From Rhodospirillales bacterium 70-18 (lineage in GTDB: Bacteria > Pseudomonadota > Alphaproteobacteria > Acetobacterales > Acetobacteraceae), in contig MKWE01000007.1 in assembly GCA_001899585.1 (NCBI GenBank), positions 146,492-185,443 on the forward strand: a DNA stretch of 38,952 nucleotides, in the 5' to 3' direction. The first letter of the stretch is position 1. Each line of letters starts with the position of its first letter. The position numbers and the translations under genes are program-made. Below are positions 1 to 9,628 of this stretch, piece by piece. The notes under the pieces are model-generated. The model saw nothing but the letters and a program-made list of their open reading frames with translations. It was not told the origin of the DNA and ran no database searches.

Positions 1-19
1 GCGCGCCGCCGCCCGCCGG

Positions 20-583
20 TCAGGCGCGGGTGAAGACCAGGCCGGTGGTGGCGAAGTAGTTGGGGACTTCGTCGCGCCTGGCGATCTCGCGGTAGAATTG
101 CTGCGAGCGGGCGAGTTCGAAGCCGCGCTTCTGCATCAGGTCCACCCAGTATTCGCTGGGCTGGCAGTTGACGTGGTGGTGGCCCCCCTGCCCGGGCACC
201 GCGTGGGTCATCGCCACCACCTTGCCGTTGGCCAGGGTGTCGACGAAATGGTCCACCTTGTCGGGGTCGATATGCTCGGCGACCTCGCAGCTCCAGACCA
301 GATCGACCGGCATGTAGTACGGCCCCTGCAGGATGTCGTGCAGGGCGATCGGCGCCACGGCGCGGTCGATGTTGGATTTCAGGCCGTCGATGCCGTGCGC
401 CAGCACGCCCTGGCGGGCGAAGAAATGCACCGCATGGCCCTCGCCGCAGCCGACATCGAGCATGGAGCGGACGGCGAAACGCTCGATCAGGTAGCGCCAC
501 AGCCGGGGGGCGAAGGTGTTGGCGTCGCCGTGGCGGATATTGCCGCCGAGATCCTCACGCGACTTGTCGACGACAACGTACAT
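20..583 (-). CDS. Class I SAM-dependent methyltransferase, substrate unknown
   Basis: A 187-residue protein with the Rossmann-type SAM-binding motif I, LDVGCGEG, at residues 42-49, and an acidic residue ending the next strand (GID, residues 64-66). A later WSCEVAEHI segment matches the usual motif around the methyl-transfer site. These are features of small-molecule or glycan methyltransferases of the Methyltransf_11/23 type. I chose the ATG at 583 because GGAG lies 6 bases upstream (590-593); an in-frame start at 628 is possible but less well supported. It follows the glycosyltransferase by 91 bases on the same strand, so the pair may be co-transcribed and act on the same glycan; that is inference. 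The acceptor cannot be told from the sequence. Confidence 0.85.
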   Translation of the reverse strand: MYVVVDKSREDLGGNIRHGDANTFAPRLWRYLIERFAVRSMLDVGCGEGHAVHFFARQGVLAHGIDGLKSNIDRAVAPIALHDILQGPYYMPVDLVWSCEVAEHIDPDKVDHFVDTLANGKVVAMTHAVPGQGGHHHVNCQPSEYWVDLMQKRGFELARSQQFYREIARRDEVPNYFATTGLVFTRA

Positions 584-674
584 TTCAGTCTCCGCGATGT
601 GGAACCATGGTCGTGCAGGCAATAGCAAGCGTGTCGGGCCGCCTCAAGCCGTGCGTGACGCGGCGGGGTGGCGG

Positions 675-2042
675 TCAGAACAGGCCGACGAAGCGCGGCG
701 GGATGCGCCAGCGTTCCTTGCCCCAGATGTCCAGCGAGATGCGGAACGGGGTGCGCGGGTCCTCGTTGCGGGTGGCCATCACCTGTTTGAGGAAGCCGCG
801 CAGCGGGTCGAGCGACGGGTCCAGGTCCATCCGGTCGATCGCCGGCATGCCGGCGCGGCCGGAATACTGGGCGACCAGCTTGTCGTCCTCGACGCGCTGG
901 TAGCTGCCGACATCGGTGCGCGCCCAGGGCATGGTGCGGGTTTTCTGCAGCCGGGCCAGGCCCTGCGGCAGGTCGAACCAGCGCAGGTGGAACATGTACA
1001 GGTGGTCGAACACGGTGGCCGCGTTGGCGGCGTGCGAGCCGGGCGCCCAGACCACCGGGCGGCGGATCAGCAGCGGCTTGCACATCGAGGAGGCGGTGAA
1101 CACGTAGGGCCGCTGTTCGGTGATCGGGCGGGCAAGGTCCAGCGGCGGCTCGGTGGCGGGGCAGTGGATGGTGTTCAGGCCGATGGCGGTGACCACCTCC
1201 GGCAGGTCGCGGGCGCAGTATTCCGTCAGGCTGGCGGCGATCTTGGGGTCGGCGACGACGATCTCATCGACGTCCGAATAGATCACCCAGTCGTACCAGT
1301 GCAGCAGGCTGGAGCAGAATTCCGAGTTGAAGCGGCTTTGCAGATGCGGGTCGTAGGGCGAGCGCGGGATGCGCACCCGGCTGGCGCCACCGAGCCTGTC
1401 GGTGCTGCCGTCGTCCGAACCGTGATCGACCACGTAGCAGTTCTCGATGCCGACCTGGCGGGCGTAGTGGCGCAGCCAGATCGGCAGGAACACGCTCTCG
1501 TTGTAGACCATGGTGACGGCGGCGACGCGCGGCAGGCGCGCGGGGGCGCCGGCCTCCGACGCGATGGCGGTGGGCAGGTCGGCGGAGGGGGTGAGCGGGC
1601 CGGACGCGGCCTCCCCCGCCGGCAGCACCGCGACGCGCTTGACCGAGACGCCCAGCGCGCGGTTGTCGTTGGACTGCACGATGCTGCGCGGCCGGGTGGC
1701 CTGCGGGCAGCGCAGGCGCAGGCGGAACGGCGCGCCCGGCCGCGCGGCGCCGGCCGGCAGGGCGAAGCGCAGCCGCGTGGCCACGGTGAGGCGCACCGAC
1801 AGGGCGCGCACCTCGTCCACATAGACGATCAGGTCCTGCGAGGGCAGCTTGTCGGGCACGACGTAGGGCCAGACATCCAGCTCGACGATGCTGCCGTCCG
1901 GGCTGGCCAGACCTGGCAGCAGCAGCGTGGCGTCGTGGCCCGTGGTCCAGCGGCCATGCGGCTCGACATTGCCCCAGCCATTCTCGACGACGTCGCCGCT
2001 GTTGCCGCCGGCGACGAAGTCTATGACCGTATGAGCCGCCAT
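675..2042 (-). CDS. Family 2-type glycosyltransferase (Glyco_tranf_2_4-like)
   Basis: 455 residues in two parts. Residues about 172-400 form a GT-A glycosyltransferase domain, with TMVYNE (177-182), DHGSDDGSTD (206-215) and DVDE (257-260); the last is the metal- and nucleotide-sugar-binding DxD-type motif. The length and the spacing of YNE to DxD fit the Glyco_tranf_2_4/GT92-like group, which often acts on surface polysaccharides. The first ~140 residues form a separate beta-rich domain with a W..E..G.W..G..A.L pattern, which I recall from other envelope-polysaccharide proteins. No membrane segment is visible, so it is probably cytoplasmic or peripheral. It is followed by a methyltransferase on the same strand. 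Donor and acceptor are unknown. Confidence 0.85.
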   Translation of the reverse strand: MAAHTVIDFVAGGNSGDVVENGWGNVEPHGRWTTGHDATLLLPGLASPDGSIVELDVWPYVVPDKLPSQDLIVYVDEVRALSVRLTVATRLRFALPAGAARPGAPFRLRLRCPQATRPRSIVQSNDNRALGVSVKRVAVLPAGEAASGPLTPSADLPTAIASEAGAPARLPRVAAVTMVYNESVFLPIWLRHYARQVGIENCYVVDHGSDDGSTDRLGGASRVRIPRSPYDPHLQSRFNSEFCSSLLHWYDWVIYSDVDEIVVADPKIAASLTEYCARDLPEVVTAIGLNTIHCPATEPPLDLARPITEQRPYVFTASSMCKPLLIRRPVVWAPGSHAANAATVFDHLYMFHLRWFDLPQGLARLQKTRTMPWARTDVGSYQRVEDDKLVAQYSGRAGMPAIDRMDLDPSLDPLRGFLKQVMATRNEDPRTPFRISLDIWGKERWRIPPRFVGLF

Positions 2043-2250
2043 CGGGAAGGTTCCATAGATGCAATCAAGAGGCGGCGAAATTCGTCTGTCGGGGTGACGG
2101 AGTCAATCGCGGTACGATGGCATGTGGCTTTGGCGGAGGACGAGGATTCACATCGAGGCGGTGGGGCAATGAGAAGGAGGGTTCAGGATTATCCGCCTTC
2201 TTCGCTTCGCCTCACCATCTCGTTGCGAAGAATCCCTTCCCCGCGGCACC

Positions 2251-4474
<2,224 letters not shown>

Positions 4475-4482
<8 letters not shown>

Positions 4483-5230
4483 CCGGGGCGGTCTCCATCA
4501 TGTCGGCGACGCGGTCGTACAGCGCGATGCGGGCGGCTGGCAACGGCTTGTGTTGCAGGCCGAACACGTCGCGGGCGAGGAAGTGGCCGGTGAGGCGCAG
4601 GCCGGCGTGCCAGTCGGCGGGGGTGTCGGGGGCGTTTCGCAGCGGTGTGGGGGGCAGCAGCAGGGCGGGGAGCGGCAGCAGGCGGTCGGCCCAGGTGCCG
4701 GCGCCCTCGGCGCTGACGGCGCGGCCGGATTTGGGCGAGACATAGGCGAGGCCCGTGGTGGCGCCGGTGGCGGCGCAACTGGCGAGGTCGAGGCCGTAGC
4801 CAAGGTCGGACAGCAGGTCGGCCTCCCAGCGGATCAGGGCGGAGAGCTGGGCGGCGCCCTGCGGCAGGCGGGCGAGCAGGTGCAGCAGGCCGTCGAACAC
4901 GCGCGGGTGCGGCTCGCGCTCGGGCAGGGCGGACTCGGCGGTGGCGCAGACGGCGGTGAGCATGGCGAGCGCCAGGGCGTCGTCCAGCACCAGGGCGGCG
5001 GCGGGGTGGATGAGCTCGGCGGAGAAGGCGCCGAGCTGCTCGGACAGGCGGCCGACCCAGCGGGCCTGGACCAGGTTGCCGGGCTGCCAGAGGGCGGCGC
5101 GGCCGCGCGACTGGGCGCCGCGCGCCAGGCCGCGATGGGCGCCGTGCGCCTCGGTCATGACCGCGGCGATGGCGTCGGCCTCGCCGTAGGGGCGGACGCT
5201 GAGCACGATGCCGGGGGCTTCCCACTCCAT
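4475..5230 (-). CDS. recO: DNA repair protein RecO
   Basis: 251 residues. The N-terminus ([15 protein letters not shown]) is the OB-fold of RecO, followed by a helical region with the conserved hydrophobic pattern around residues 80-160. RecO helps RecR load RecA onto SSB-coated single strands in the RecFOR gap-repair pathway. Only one cysteine lies where some RecO proteins carry a zinc finger, so no zinc site is expected. It overlaps parC by 8 bases and probably forms an operon with it. In alphaproteobacteria recO usually follows era directly; here metA and a NUDIX gene lie between. No Shine-Dalgarno sequence precedes the ATG, and a promoter-like sequence ends 6 bases upstream, so the mRNA may be leaderless. 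Confidence 0.92.
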
Positions 5231-5236
5231 GGATGG

Positions 5237-5265
5237 GTTCTAGGCGCGCGCCAGGATGGTGGAAA
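5237..5265 (-). promoter_or_regulatory. Candidate recO-parC promoter, possibly leaderless
   Basis: On the minus strand, TTTCCA (5260-5265) and TAGAAC (5237-5242) are separated by exactly 17 bases, as in a sigma-70 promoter. The -10 box ends 7 bases before the recO start codon A, so transcription would begin at or next to the ATG. This is a match by eye only. Confidence 0.4.
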
Positions 5266-5304
5266 GCGGGGTTGTGCGGCGGGCGCGGTTCCGTTTGTCT
5301 TGCG

Positions 5305-5341
5305 CCCCCCTCCTCGCCCCCGCTCCTCGCCCCCCTCCTCG
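5305..5341. repeat. C-rich tandem repeat upstream of metA
   Basis: Three units of 12, 13 and 12 bases with the core CCCCCC-TCCTCG run in tandem, ending 24 bases before the metA start codon. The complementary strand is a purine tract with three runs of five or six G. It lies in the 135-base region between divergent recO and metA. Confidence 0.7.
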
Positions 5342-5365
5342 CATATGACGATCCGGAGACTGGCC

Positions 5366-6286
5366 ATGCCGATCAAGATCCCCGACGACCTGCCGGCCCG
5401 CGCCACGCTGGCAAACGAAGGCGTGATGGTGATGCGCGAGGCCGACGCGGTGCGCCAGGACATCAGGCCGCTGCGGATCGGGCTGCTGAACCTGATGCCG
5501 AACAAGATGGGCACCGAGACGCAGATGGCGCGCCTGCTGGGCGCGACGCCGCTGCAGGTGGAACTGACGCTGGTGAAGATGACCAATCACGTGGCGCGCA
5601 ACACGCCGAGCGAGCACATGATCTCGTTCTACCGCGACTGGGAGGACATCAGGCAGGAACGCTTCGACGGGTTCATCGTGACCGGAGCGCCGGTGGAGAC
5701 GATGGCGTTCGAGCAGGTGACCTACTGGGACGAGCTGCGCCGGATCTTCGACTGGACGCAGACGCATGTGCATCTGACGCTGACGGTGTGCTGGGGGGCG
5801 CAGGCGGCGGTGCACCATTTTCACGGGATGCCGAAATACCTGTTGGAGCACAAGGCGTTCGGGGTGTTCCGACACCGCAACCTGGCGCCGGCCTCGCCGT
5901 ATCTGCGCGGGTTCTCGGACGATTTCTCGATCCCGGTGTCGCGCTGGACGGAAATGCGGCGGGCGGATATCCCGGCGGCGAGCGGGATGAGCGTGCTGAT
6001 GGAGTCCGACGAGACCGGGCTATGCCTGCTGGACGACCCGGCGCACCGGGCGCTGCATATGTTCAACCATGTGGAATACGACTCGAACTCGCTGGCGGAG
6101 GAGTATTTCCGCGACCGGACGGCGGGGACGCCGATCGCGCTGCCGCGCAACTACTTCCCGCATGACGACCCGAGCCGGCCGCCGGAGAATCGCTGGCGCA
6201 GCCATGCGCACCTGCTGTTCGGGAACTGGATCAACCAGATTTATCAAACAACGCCGTTTGATCTGCGGGAGATCGGCGGGAGGTAG
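5366..6286 (+). CDS. metA: Homoserine O-acetyltransferase (MetA family)
   Basis: 306 residues, close to E. coli MetA (309). It activates homoserine by acylation, the first committed step of methionine synthesis. The catalytic Cys142 (TVCWGA), His235 and Glu237 (NHVEYD) fall at the same numbers as in characterised family members. Residue 111 is Glu (TGAPVETM). In this family Glu111 is known to select acetyl-CoA and Gly111 succinyl-CoA, so I predict O-acetylhomoserine as product, later used by a sulfhydrylase. I chose the ATG at 5366, giving the family N-terminus [11 protein letters not shown] with GGAG 8 bases upstream; the ATG at 5345 adds seven residues. It is divergent from recO and convergent with the NUDIX gene. 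I see no SAM-II riboswitch in the leader. Confidence 0.95.
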   Translation: MPIKIPDDLPARATLANEGVMVMREADAVRQDIRPLRIGLLNLMPNKMGTETQMARLLGATPLQVELTLVKMTNHVARNTPSEHMISFYRDWEDIRQERFDGFIVTGAPVETMAFEQVTYWDELRRIFDWTQTHVHLTLTVCWGAQAAVHHFHGMPKYLLEHKAFGVFRHRNLAPASPYLRGFSDDFSIPVSRWTEMRRADIPAASGMSVLMESDETGLCLLDDPAHRALHMFNHVEYDSNSLAEEYFRDRTAGTPIALPRNYFPHDDPSRPPENRWRSHAHLLFGNWINQIYQTTPFDLREIGGR

Positions 6287-6293
6287 GGACGGG

Positions 6294-6318
6294 CCTTCCT
6301 GCTTCGGAAGGAAAGCAG
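6294..6318. terminator. Possible hairpin terminator between convergent metA and NUDIX genes
   Basis: Two alternative stems overlap here: CCTTCC (6294-6299) with GGAAGG (6306-6311), and CTGCTT (6299-6304) with AAGCAG (6313-6318). The site is 8 bases after the metA stop and before the convergent NUDIX stop. No T tract follows on either strand, so termination is only a possibility. Confidence 0.3.
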
Positions 6319-6352
6319 CAAGGAAGCCTTGTCCGGTGGGTGCGGGTTCGTC

Positions 6353-6979
6353 TCAGTCGAATATGGTTGGCAGCGACGGGTCGGCGGCGTGGGCGAACAT
6401 GCGGTGCAGTTGCGCGTGGGTGACGCGGTCGTACGAGATGTCGTCCGGCAATTCGCTCTCGGCGAAGAAGGCGACCTCGCTGGTCTCGGCCGAGGGGGCG
6501 GCGGCGCCGCCGGTGATCTCGCAGAGGAATAACAGCTTGTAGGCGTGAAACGGCGCCGGGGTGTGGCCCTGGCGGGTGCGGTCCAGCACGGCGACCAGCC
6601 TGGTGGGGCGGACCAGGAAGCCGGTCTCCTCGCGCATCTCCTTGGCGACGTTCTCGGCGGGGGTGAGGTTCACGTCCGCCCAGCCGCCGGGCAGGGTCCA
6701 GCGGTGGTGGTCGGCTACCTCGCGCACCAGCAGGATGCGGCCGTCGCGGAAGGCGGCGCCGCGGACATCGACCTTGGGGGTGGCGTAGCCGGATTCGGCG
6801 GCGAACAGGCGCTCCAGCGTGGCGGCCTCGGCCGAGCCGCCGGCGGCGATCATGCGGGCGGCCAGGCTGCGCAGCGCCTCGTAGCGCTCGCGGTCGTAGT
6901 GGTGCGGCTCGAAGGCGAGGCCGGTCTGGGCGATCGCCTGGATCTCGCGGGCCCAGATGAGCCAGTCGGGGTCTTGCAT
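6353..6979 (-). CDS. NUDIX hydrolase, ADP-ribose pyrophosphatase-like (YjhB type)
   Basis: 208 residues from the ATG at 6979. An N-terminal helical domain (residues 1-60, MQDPDWLIWAREIQAIAQTG) matches the extension found before the catalytic domain in YjhB-type hydrolases. The Nudix box spans residues 99-121. It has the form G-x5-L-x7-KEMREETGF, so the first conserved Glu is Leu105 and the leading Arg is Lys113, while the metal-binding EE pair (117-118) is intact. The family cleaves nucleoside diphosphates linked to another group; the exact substrate is not predictable. It lies between the inverted-repeat element and metA, inside an otherwise conserved era-recO neighbourhood. The start lacks a good Shine-Dalgarno sequence; a GTG at 6991 is an alternative. 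Confidence 0.85.
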   Translation of the reverse strand: MQDPDWLIWAREIQAIAQTGLAFEPHHYDRERYEALRSLAARMIAAGGSAEAATLERLFAAESGYATPKVDVRGAAFRDGRILLVREVADHHRWTLPGGWADVNLTPAENVAKEMREETGFLVRPTRLVAVLDRTRQGHTPAPFHAYKLLFLCEITGGAAAPSAETSEVAFFAESELPDDISYDRVTHAQLHRMFAHAADPSLPTIFD

Positions 6980-6990
6980 GGGGGTGCTCA

Positions 6991-7130
6991 CGAAGGAAGG
7001 GAAGACCTTCTTTTTGTGAACAAAAAGAAGCAAAAAAACCTTATCCGCTGGAGTCCTGCCGGTGGGATTCCTGGGCGAACGAACGCTTTTTGGTTCTTTT
7101 TTTCAAAAAGAACCGCTTCTTCCCTATTCC
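6991..7130. repeat. Inverted-repeat element with two terminal hairpins
   Basis: An AT-rich block inside GC-rich DNA, between era and the NUDIX gene. The left hairpin is CTTCTTTTTG (7007-7016), loop TGAA, CAAAAAGAAG (7021-7030). The right hairpin is GGTTCTTTTT (7092-7101), loop TTC, AAAAAGAACC (7105-7114). Both stems are perfect over 10 bp. The flanks also match as an inverted repeat: AGGGAAGA occurs outside the left hairpin and, reverse-complemented, outside the right one. A core of about 60 bases lies between. The whole has the form of a small non-coding mobile or structured extragenic element. The right end overlaps the last codons of era. Confidence 0.7.
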
Positions 7131-8017
7131 TCGGAGGTGTCCAGCCCGATCGCGCGCAGCCTGGCGCCTTCCTCATCCCACCCTGCCCGCTCCTTCACAT
7201 TGAGGAACAGGTGCACCCGGCGTTCCAGCAGGTCGCCGAGCTGGGCGCGGGCACGGGCGCCAATCTCCTTGATGCGGGCGCCGCCGGCGCCGATCAGGAT
7301 CGCCTTGTGGCTGGCGCGGGAGACGTAGATGGTCACCTCGATGCGCACCGAGCCGTCCTTGCGCTCCTGGAAGCTCTCGGTCTCAACGGTGGCGGCGTAG
7401 GGCACCTCCTCATGGGTTTGCATGAAGATCTGCTCGCGCACGATCTCGGCGGCCAACAGGCGGTCCGGCAGGTCGGTGAGGTCGTCCTCAGGGTAGAGGT
7501 GCGGGCCCTCGCGCACGGCGGCGGCCAGCGCGTCCAGCAGTTCGTCCAGGCCGTCGCCGTGGGCGGCGCTGACCATGTAGGTGTGCTCGAACGTCGCCAG
7601 CGCGTTGAGCTCGGCGGTGAGCGGCAGCAGGCGGGCGGGCGGCACCAGGTCGGTCTTGTTCAGGATCAACCACGCCTTGCCGCCGCGCGCGCCCAGGCTG
7701 GCGGCGATCTCGCGCACCGGCTCGGTGGCGCCGGTCTTGGCATCGACCAGCAGCAGCACCAGGTCGGCGTCCTCGGCGCCGATCCAGGCGGCGCGGACCA
7801 TGGCGCGGTCCAGCCGGCGCTTCGGCTTGAAGATGCCGGGGGTATCGACCAGCAGGATCTGGCTCTCGCCGCGCATCAGGATGCCGAGCACGCGGAAGCG
7901 GGTGGTTTGCGCCTTGGGCGAGACGATCGACAGCTTGGCGCCGGTGAGGCGGTTCAGCAGGGTGGATTTTCCTGCGTTGGGGGCGCCGACGATGGCGACG
8001 AAGCCGCAGCGGGTCAT
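7124..8017 (-). CDS. era: GTPase Era
   Basis: 297 residues. The GTPase motifs are G1 GAPNAGKS (11-18), the G2 threonine in QTTR (37-40), G3 DTPG (58-61) and G4 NKTD (120-123). A C-terminal KH RNA-binding domain follows (IGAGGARIKEIGARAR). Era binds 16S rRNA near its 3' end and is needed for 30S maturation. The ATG overlaps the rnc stop codon as ATGA, so translation is coupled to rnc. The final codons run into the inverted-repeat element, and the last residues (LDTSEE) may therefore differ from relatives. Confidence 0.96.
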   Translation of the reverse strand: MTRCGFVAIVGAPNAGKSTLLNRLTGAKLSIVSPKAQTTRFRVLGILMRGESQILLVDTPGIFKPKRRLDRAMVRAAWIGAEDADLVLLLVDAKTGATEPVREIAASLGARGGKAWLILNKTDLVPPARLLPLTAELNALATFEHTYMVSAAHGDGLDELLDALAAAVREGPHLYPEDDLTDLPDRLLAAEIVREQIFMQTHEEVPYAATVETESFQERKDGSVRIEVTIYVSRASHKAILIGAGGARIKEIGARARAQLGDLLERRVHLFLNVKERAGWDEEGARLRAIGLDTSEE

Positions 8018-8817
8018 GGTTTGAGCTTTCCCAGCAGATCCTGTGCGGCGTCCTGTTCGGCCGCGCGCTTGTTGCCGGCTGTGCCGGTTCCGGTGATGCC
8101 GGCGATGGTGACGGCGATGGTGAACACCGGGGCATGCGGCGGGCCGTCGCGGGAGACCACGCGGTATTCCGGCAGGTCGTGCCCCCTGCCCTGCGCCCAT
8201 TCCTGCAACGCGGTCTTGGCGTCCTTCGGCGGCTCGGCCTGCCCTTCCATCGCCGGCGCCCAGGCGCGGCGGACGAAGCGGCGGGCCGGATCGAGGCCGC
8301 CATCGAGGTAGAGCGCGCCGATCGCCGCCTCCATCGCGTCCGACAGCACGGTGGCGCGCCGGCGCACGCCCGCGCGCGACTCGCCGGGCGCGACCGAAAG
8401 CACCGCCGGCAGGCCCGCCGCCTCGGCGATCTCGGCCAGCACCGGCTGGGAGACCAGCAGCGCCAGCCGGCGGCCCAGCTCGCCCTCCTGCTCGCGCGGG
8501 AAGCGTTCGGCCAGCCATTCGGCCATCAGCAGGCCGAGCACGCGGTCGCCGACGAATTCCAGCCTTTCGTTGGAGGCGCCGGTCTTGGCGCCCTTCCCCT
8601 TGAAGCCGCCTTGGGCATGCGCCGCCGAGCGGTGGGTCAGCGCCTCGCGCAGCAATTCGGGCCGGGCGAAGCCGTGGCCCAGCAGCGCCTCGGCGGCGGC
8701 GAATGGCGGGCGCGCAGCGACCGCGCTGCCTGGTTGCGTGGCGGGCTGCGTGGCAAGCTGGGGGGCGATCAGTTGATCCCCGAGAACAGCCGGCCCCAGC
8801 GGATTTCGAACGGCCAT
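8014..8817 (-). CDS. rnc: Ribonuclease III
   Basis: 267 residues. The signature NERLEFVGDRVL is at residues 83-94, with the second acidic motif in LSDAMEAAIGALYLDGG; a double-stranded RNA-binding domain fills the last ~75 residues. It cleaves double-stranded RNA in rRNA precursors and regulatory RNAs. I chose the ATG at 8817 because GGGAGG lies 7 bases upstream (8825-8830). This puts the start 49 bases inside lepB and gives an N-terminal tail about 40 residues longer than E. coli RNase III. The GTG at 8835 is an alternative. The stop overlaps the era start. Confidence 0.94.
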   Translation of the reverse strand: MAVRNPLGPAVLGDQLIAPQLATQPATQPGSAVAARPPFAAAEALLGHGFARPELLREALTHRSAAHAQGGFKGKGAKTGASNERLEFVGDRVLGLLMAEWLAERFPREQEGELGRRLALLVSQPVLAEIAEAAGLPAVLSVAPGESRAGVRRRATVLSDAMEAAIGALYLDGGLDPARRFVRRAWAPAMEGQAEPPKDAKTALQEWAQGRGHDLPEYRVVSRDGPPHAPVFTIAVTIAGITGTGTAGNKRAAEQDAAQDLLGKLKP

Positions 8818-9527
8818 TCCCAGACCTCCCACCACGGCGCGGTGGCGTTGACCGAGAAGAAGATGAATTCGGCGCGGCCGACCAGATTCTCCAGCGGGAT
8901 GAAGCCGACCGCGTTCAGCACCCGGCTGTCCAGGCTGTTGTCGCGGTTGTCGCCCATGGCGAACACGTAGCCGTCCGGGATTTTATATTCCTGGGTGTTG
9001 TCCAGCGGCTGGTTGTCGTCGGCCTTAAGGATGAAATGCTGCTTGCCGGCGGGGTGGTCCGGCGTGCCGGGCAGCGACTCGATGTAGCGCTTGAGGCGCA
9101 TGGCCGGGCCGTCGCCCTCGGCGGTGTATTCGCCGGCGGCGCGGCGGGGGACTTCCTTGCCGTTGATGTAGAGCTGCCCGCCCTTCATCTGGATGCGGTC
9201 GCCGGGCAGGCCGACGATACGCTTGATGTAGTCGGTGGAGTTGTCGCGCGGCAGCTTGAACACGGCGACATCGCCGCGCGCCGGCAGGCTGCCGAAGATC
9301 CGGCCGGTGAACAGCGGCGGCGAGAGCGGCAGCGAGAAGCGCGAATAGCCGTAGCTGTATTTCGACACGAACAGGTAATCGCCCACCAGCAATGTGGGGA
9401 TCATCGAGCCGGAGGGGATGTTGAACGGTTCGAAGGCCACCGTTCTGATACCGACGGCGATCAGCCCGGCATAGAAGATGGTCTTGATGTTCTCGACGAG
9501 GCCGGACGAGGAGGACCGCTTAGCCAT
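8769..9527 (-). CDS. lepB: Signal peptidase I
   Basis: 252 residues with one N-terminal membrane helix (about 13-30). The catalytic Ser41 is in NIPSGSMIPTLL and the catalytic Lys102 in DYIKRIVGLPGD. The conserved MGDNRDNSLDSR box follows near residue 215. It removes signal peptides from Sec- and Tat-exported proteins at the periplasmic face of the inner membrane. The start at 9527 begins the MAKRSSSSG tail typical of the family. The gene overlaps rnc by 49 bases, making lepB-rnc-era one translationally linked unit. Confidence 0.95.
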   Translation of the reverse strand: MAKRSSSSGLVENIKTIFYAGLIAVGIRTVAFEPFNIPSGSMIPTLLVGDYLFVSKYSYGYSRFSLPLSPPLFTGRIFGSLPARGDVAVFKLPRDNSTDYIKRIVGLPGDRIQMKGGQLYINGKEVPRRAAGEYTAEGDGPAMRLKRYIESLPGTPDHPAGKQHFILKADDNQPLDNTQEYKIPDGYVFAMGDNRDNSLDSRVLNAVGFIPLENLVGRAEFIFFSVNATAPWWEVWEWPFEIRWGRLFSGIN

Positions 9528-9576
9528 GCAGGGGGTGCGCCATGATAATACCGGCTCCGATCGGAGGTAGGCCGGG

Positions 9577-9605
9577 ATGAAGCCCACCGCCCCCACTCAT
9601 GTCAA
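9577..9605 (-). promoter_or_regulatory. Candidate lepB-rnc-era promoter
   Basis: The minus strand carries a perfect -35 consensus TTGACA (9600-9605), a 17-base spacer and CTTCAT (9577-9582), placed about 50 bases before the lepB start. The -10 matches 3 of 6 consensus bases. It would let lepB-rnc-era be transcribed separately from acpS and rsh. Confidence 0.4.
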
Positions 9606-9628
9606 GCAATCGCCGGTGGTGGCGGCGG

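Noticed and set aside
5231-5365. SAM-II riboswitch before metA
   Set aside because: The leader is a C-rich tandem repeat and I could not find the conserved SAM-II pseudoknot sequence.
6290-6340. Sequence CGGAAGGAAAGCAGC resembling the SRP RNA (4.5S, ffs) tetraloop region
   Set aside because: The partner strand GGTCAGGTCC of SRP helix 8 is absent; the bases pair instead as a simple hairpin between convergent genes.
7092-7114. Intrinsic terminator for era
   Set aside because: The hairpin is perfect, but neither strand has the following T tract and the stem is itself A/T-rich; a repeat element explains both hairpins better.
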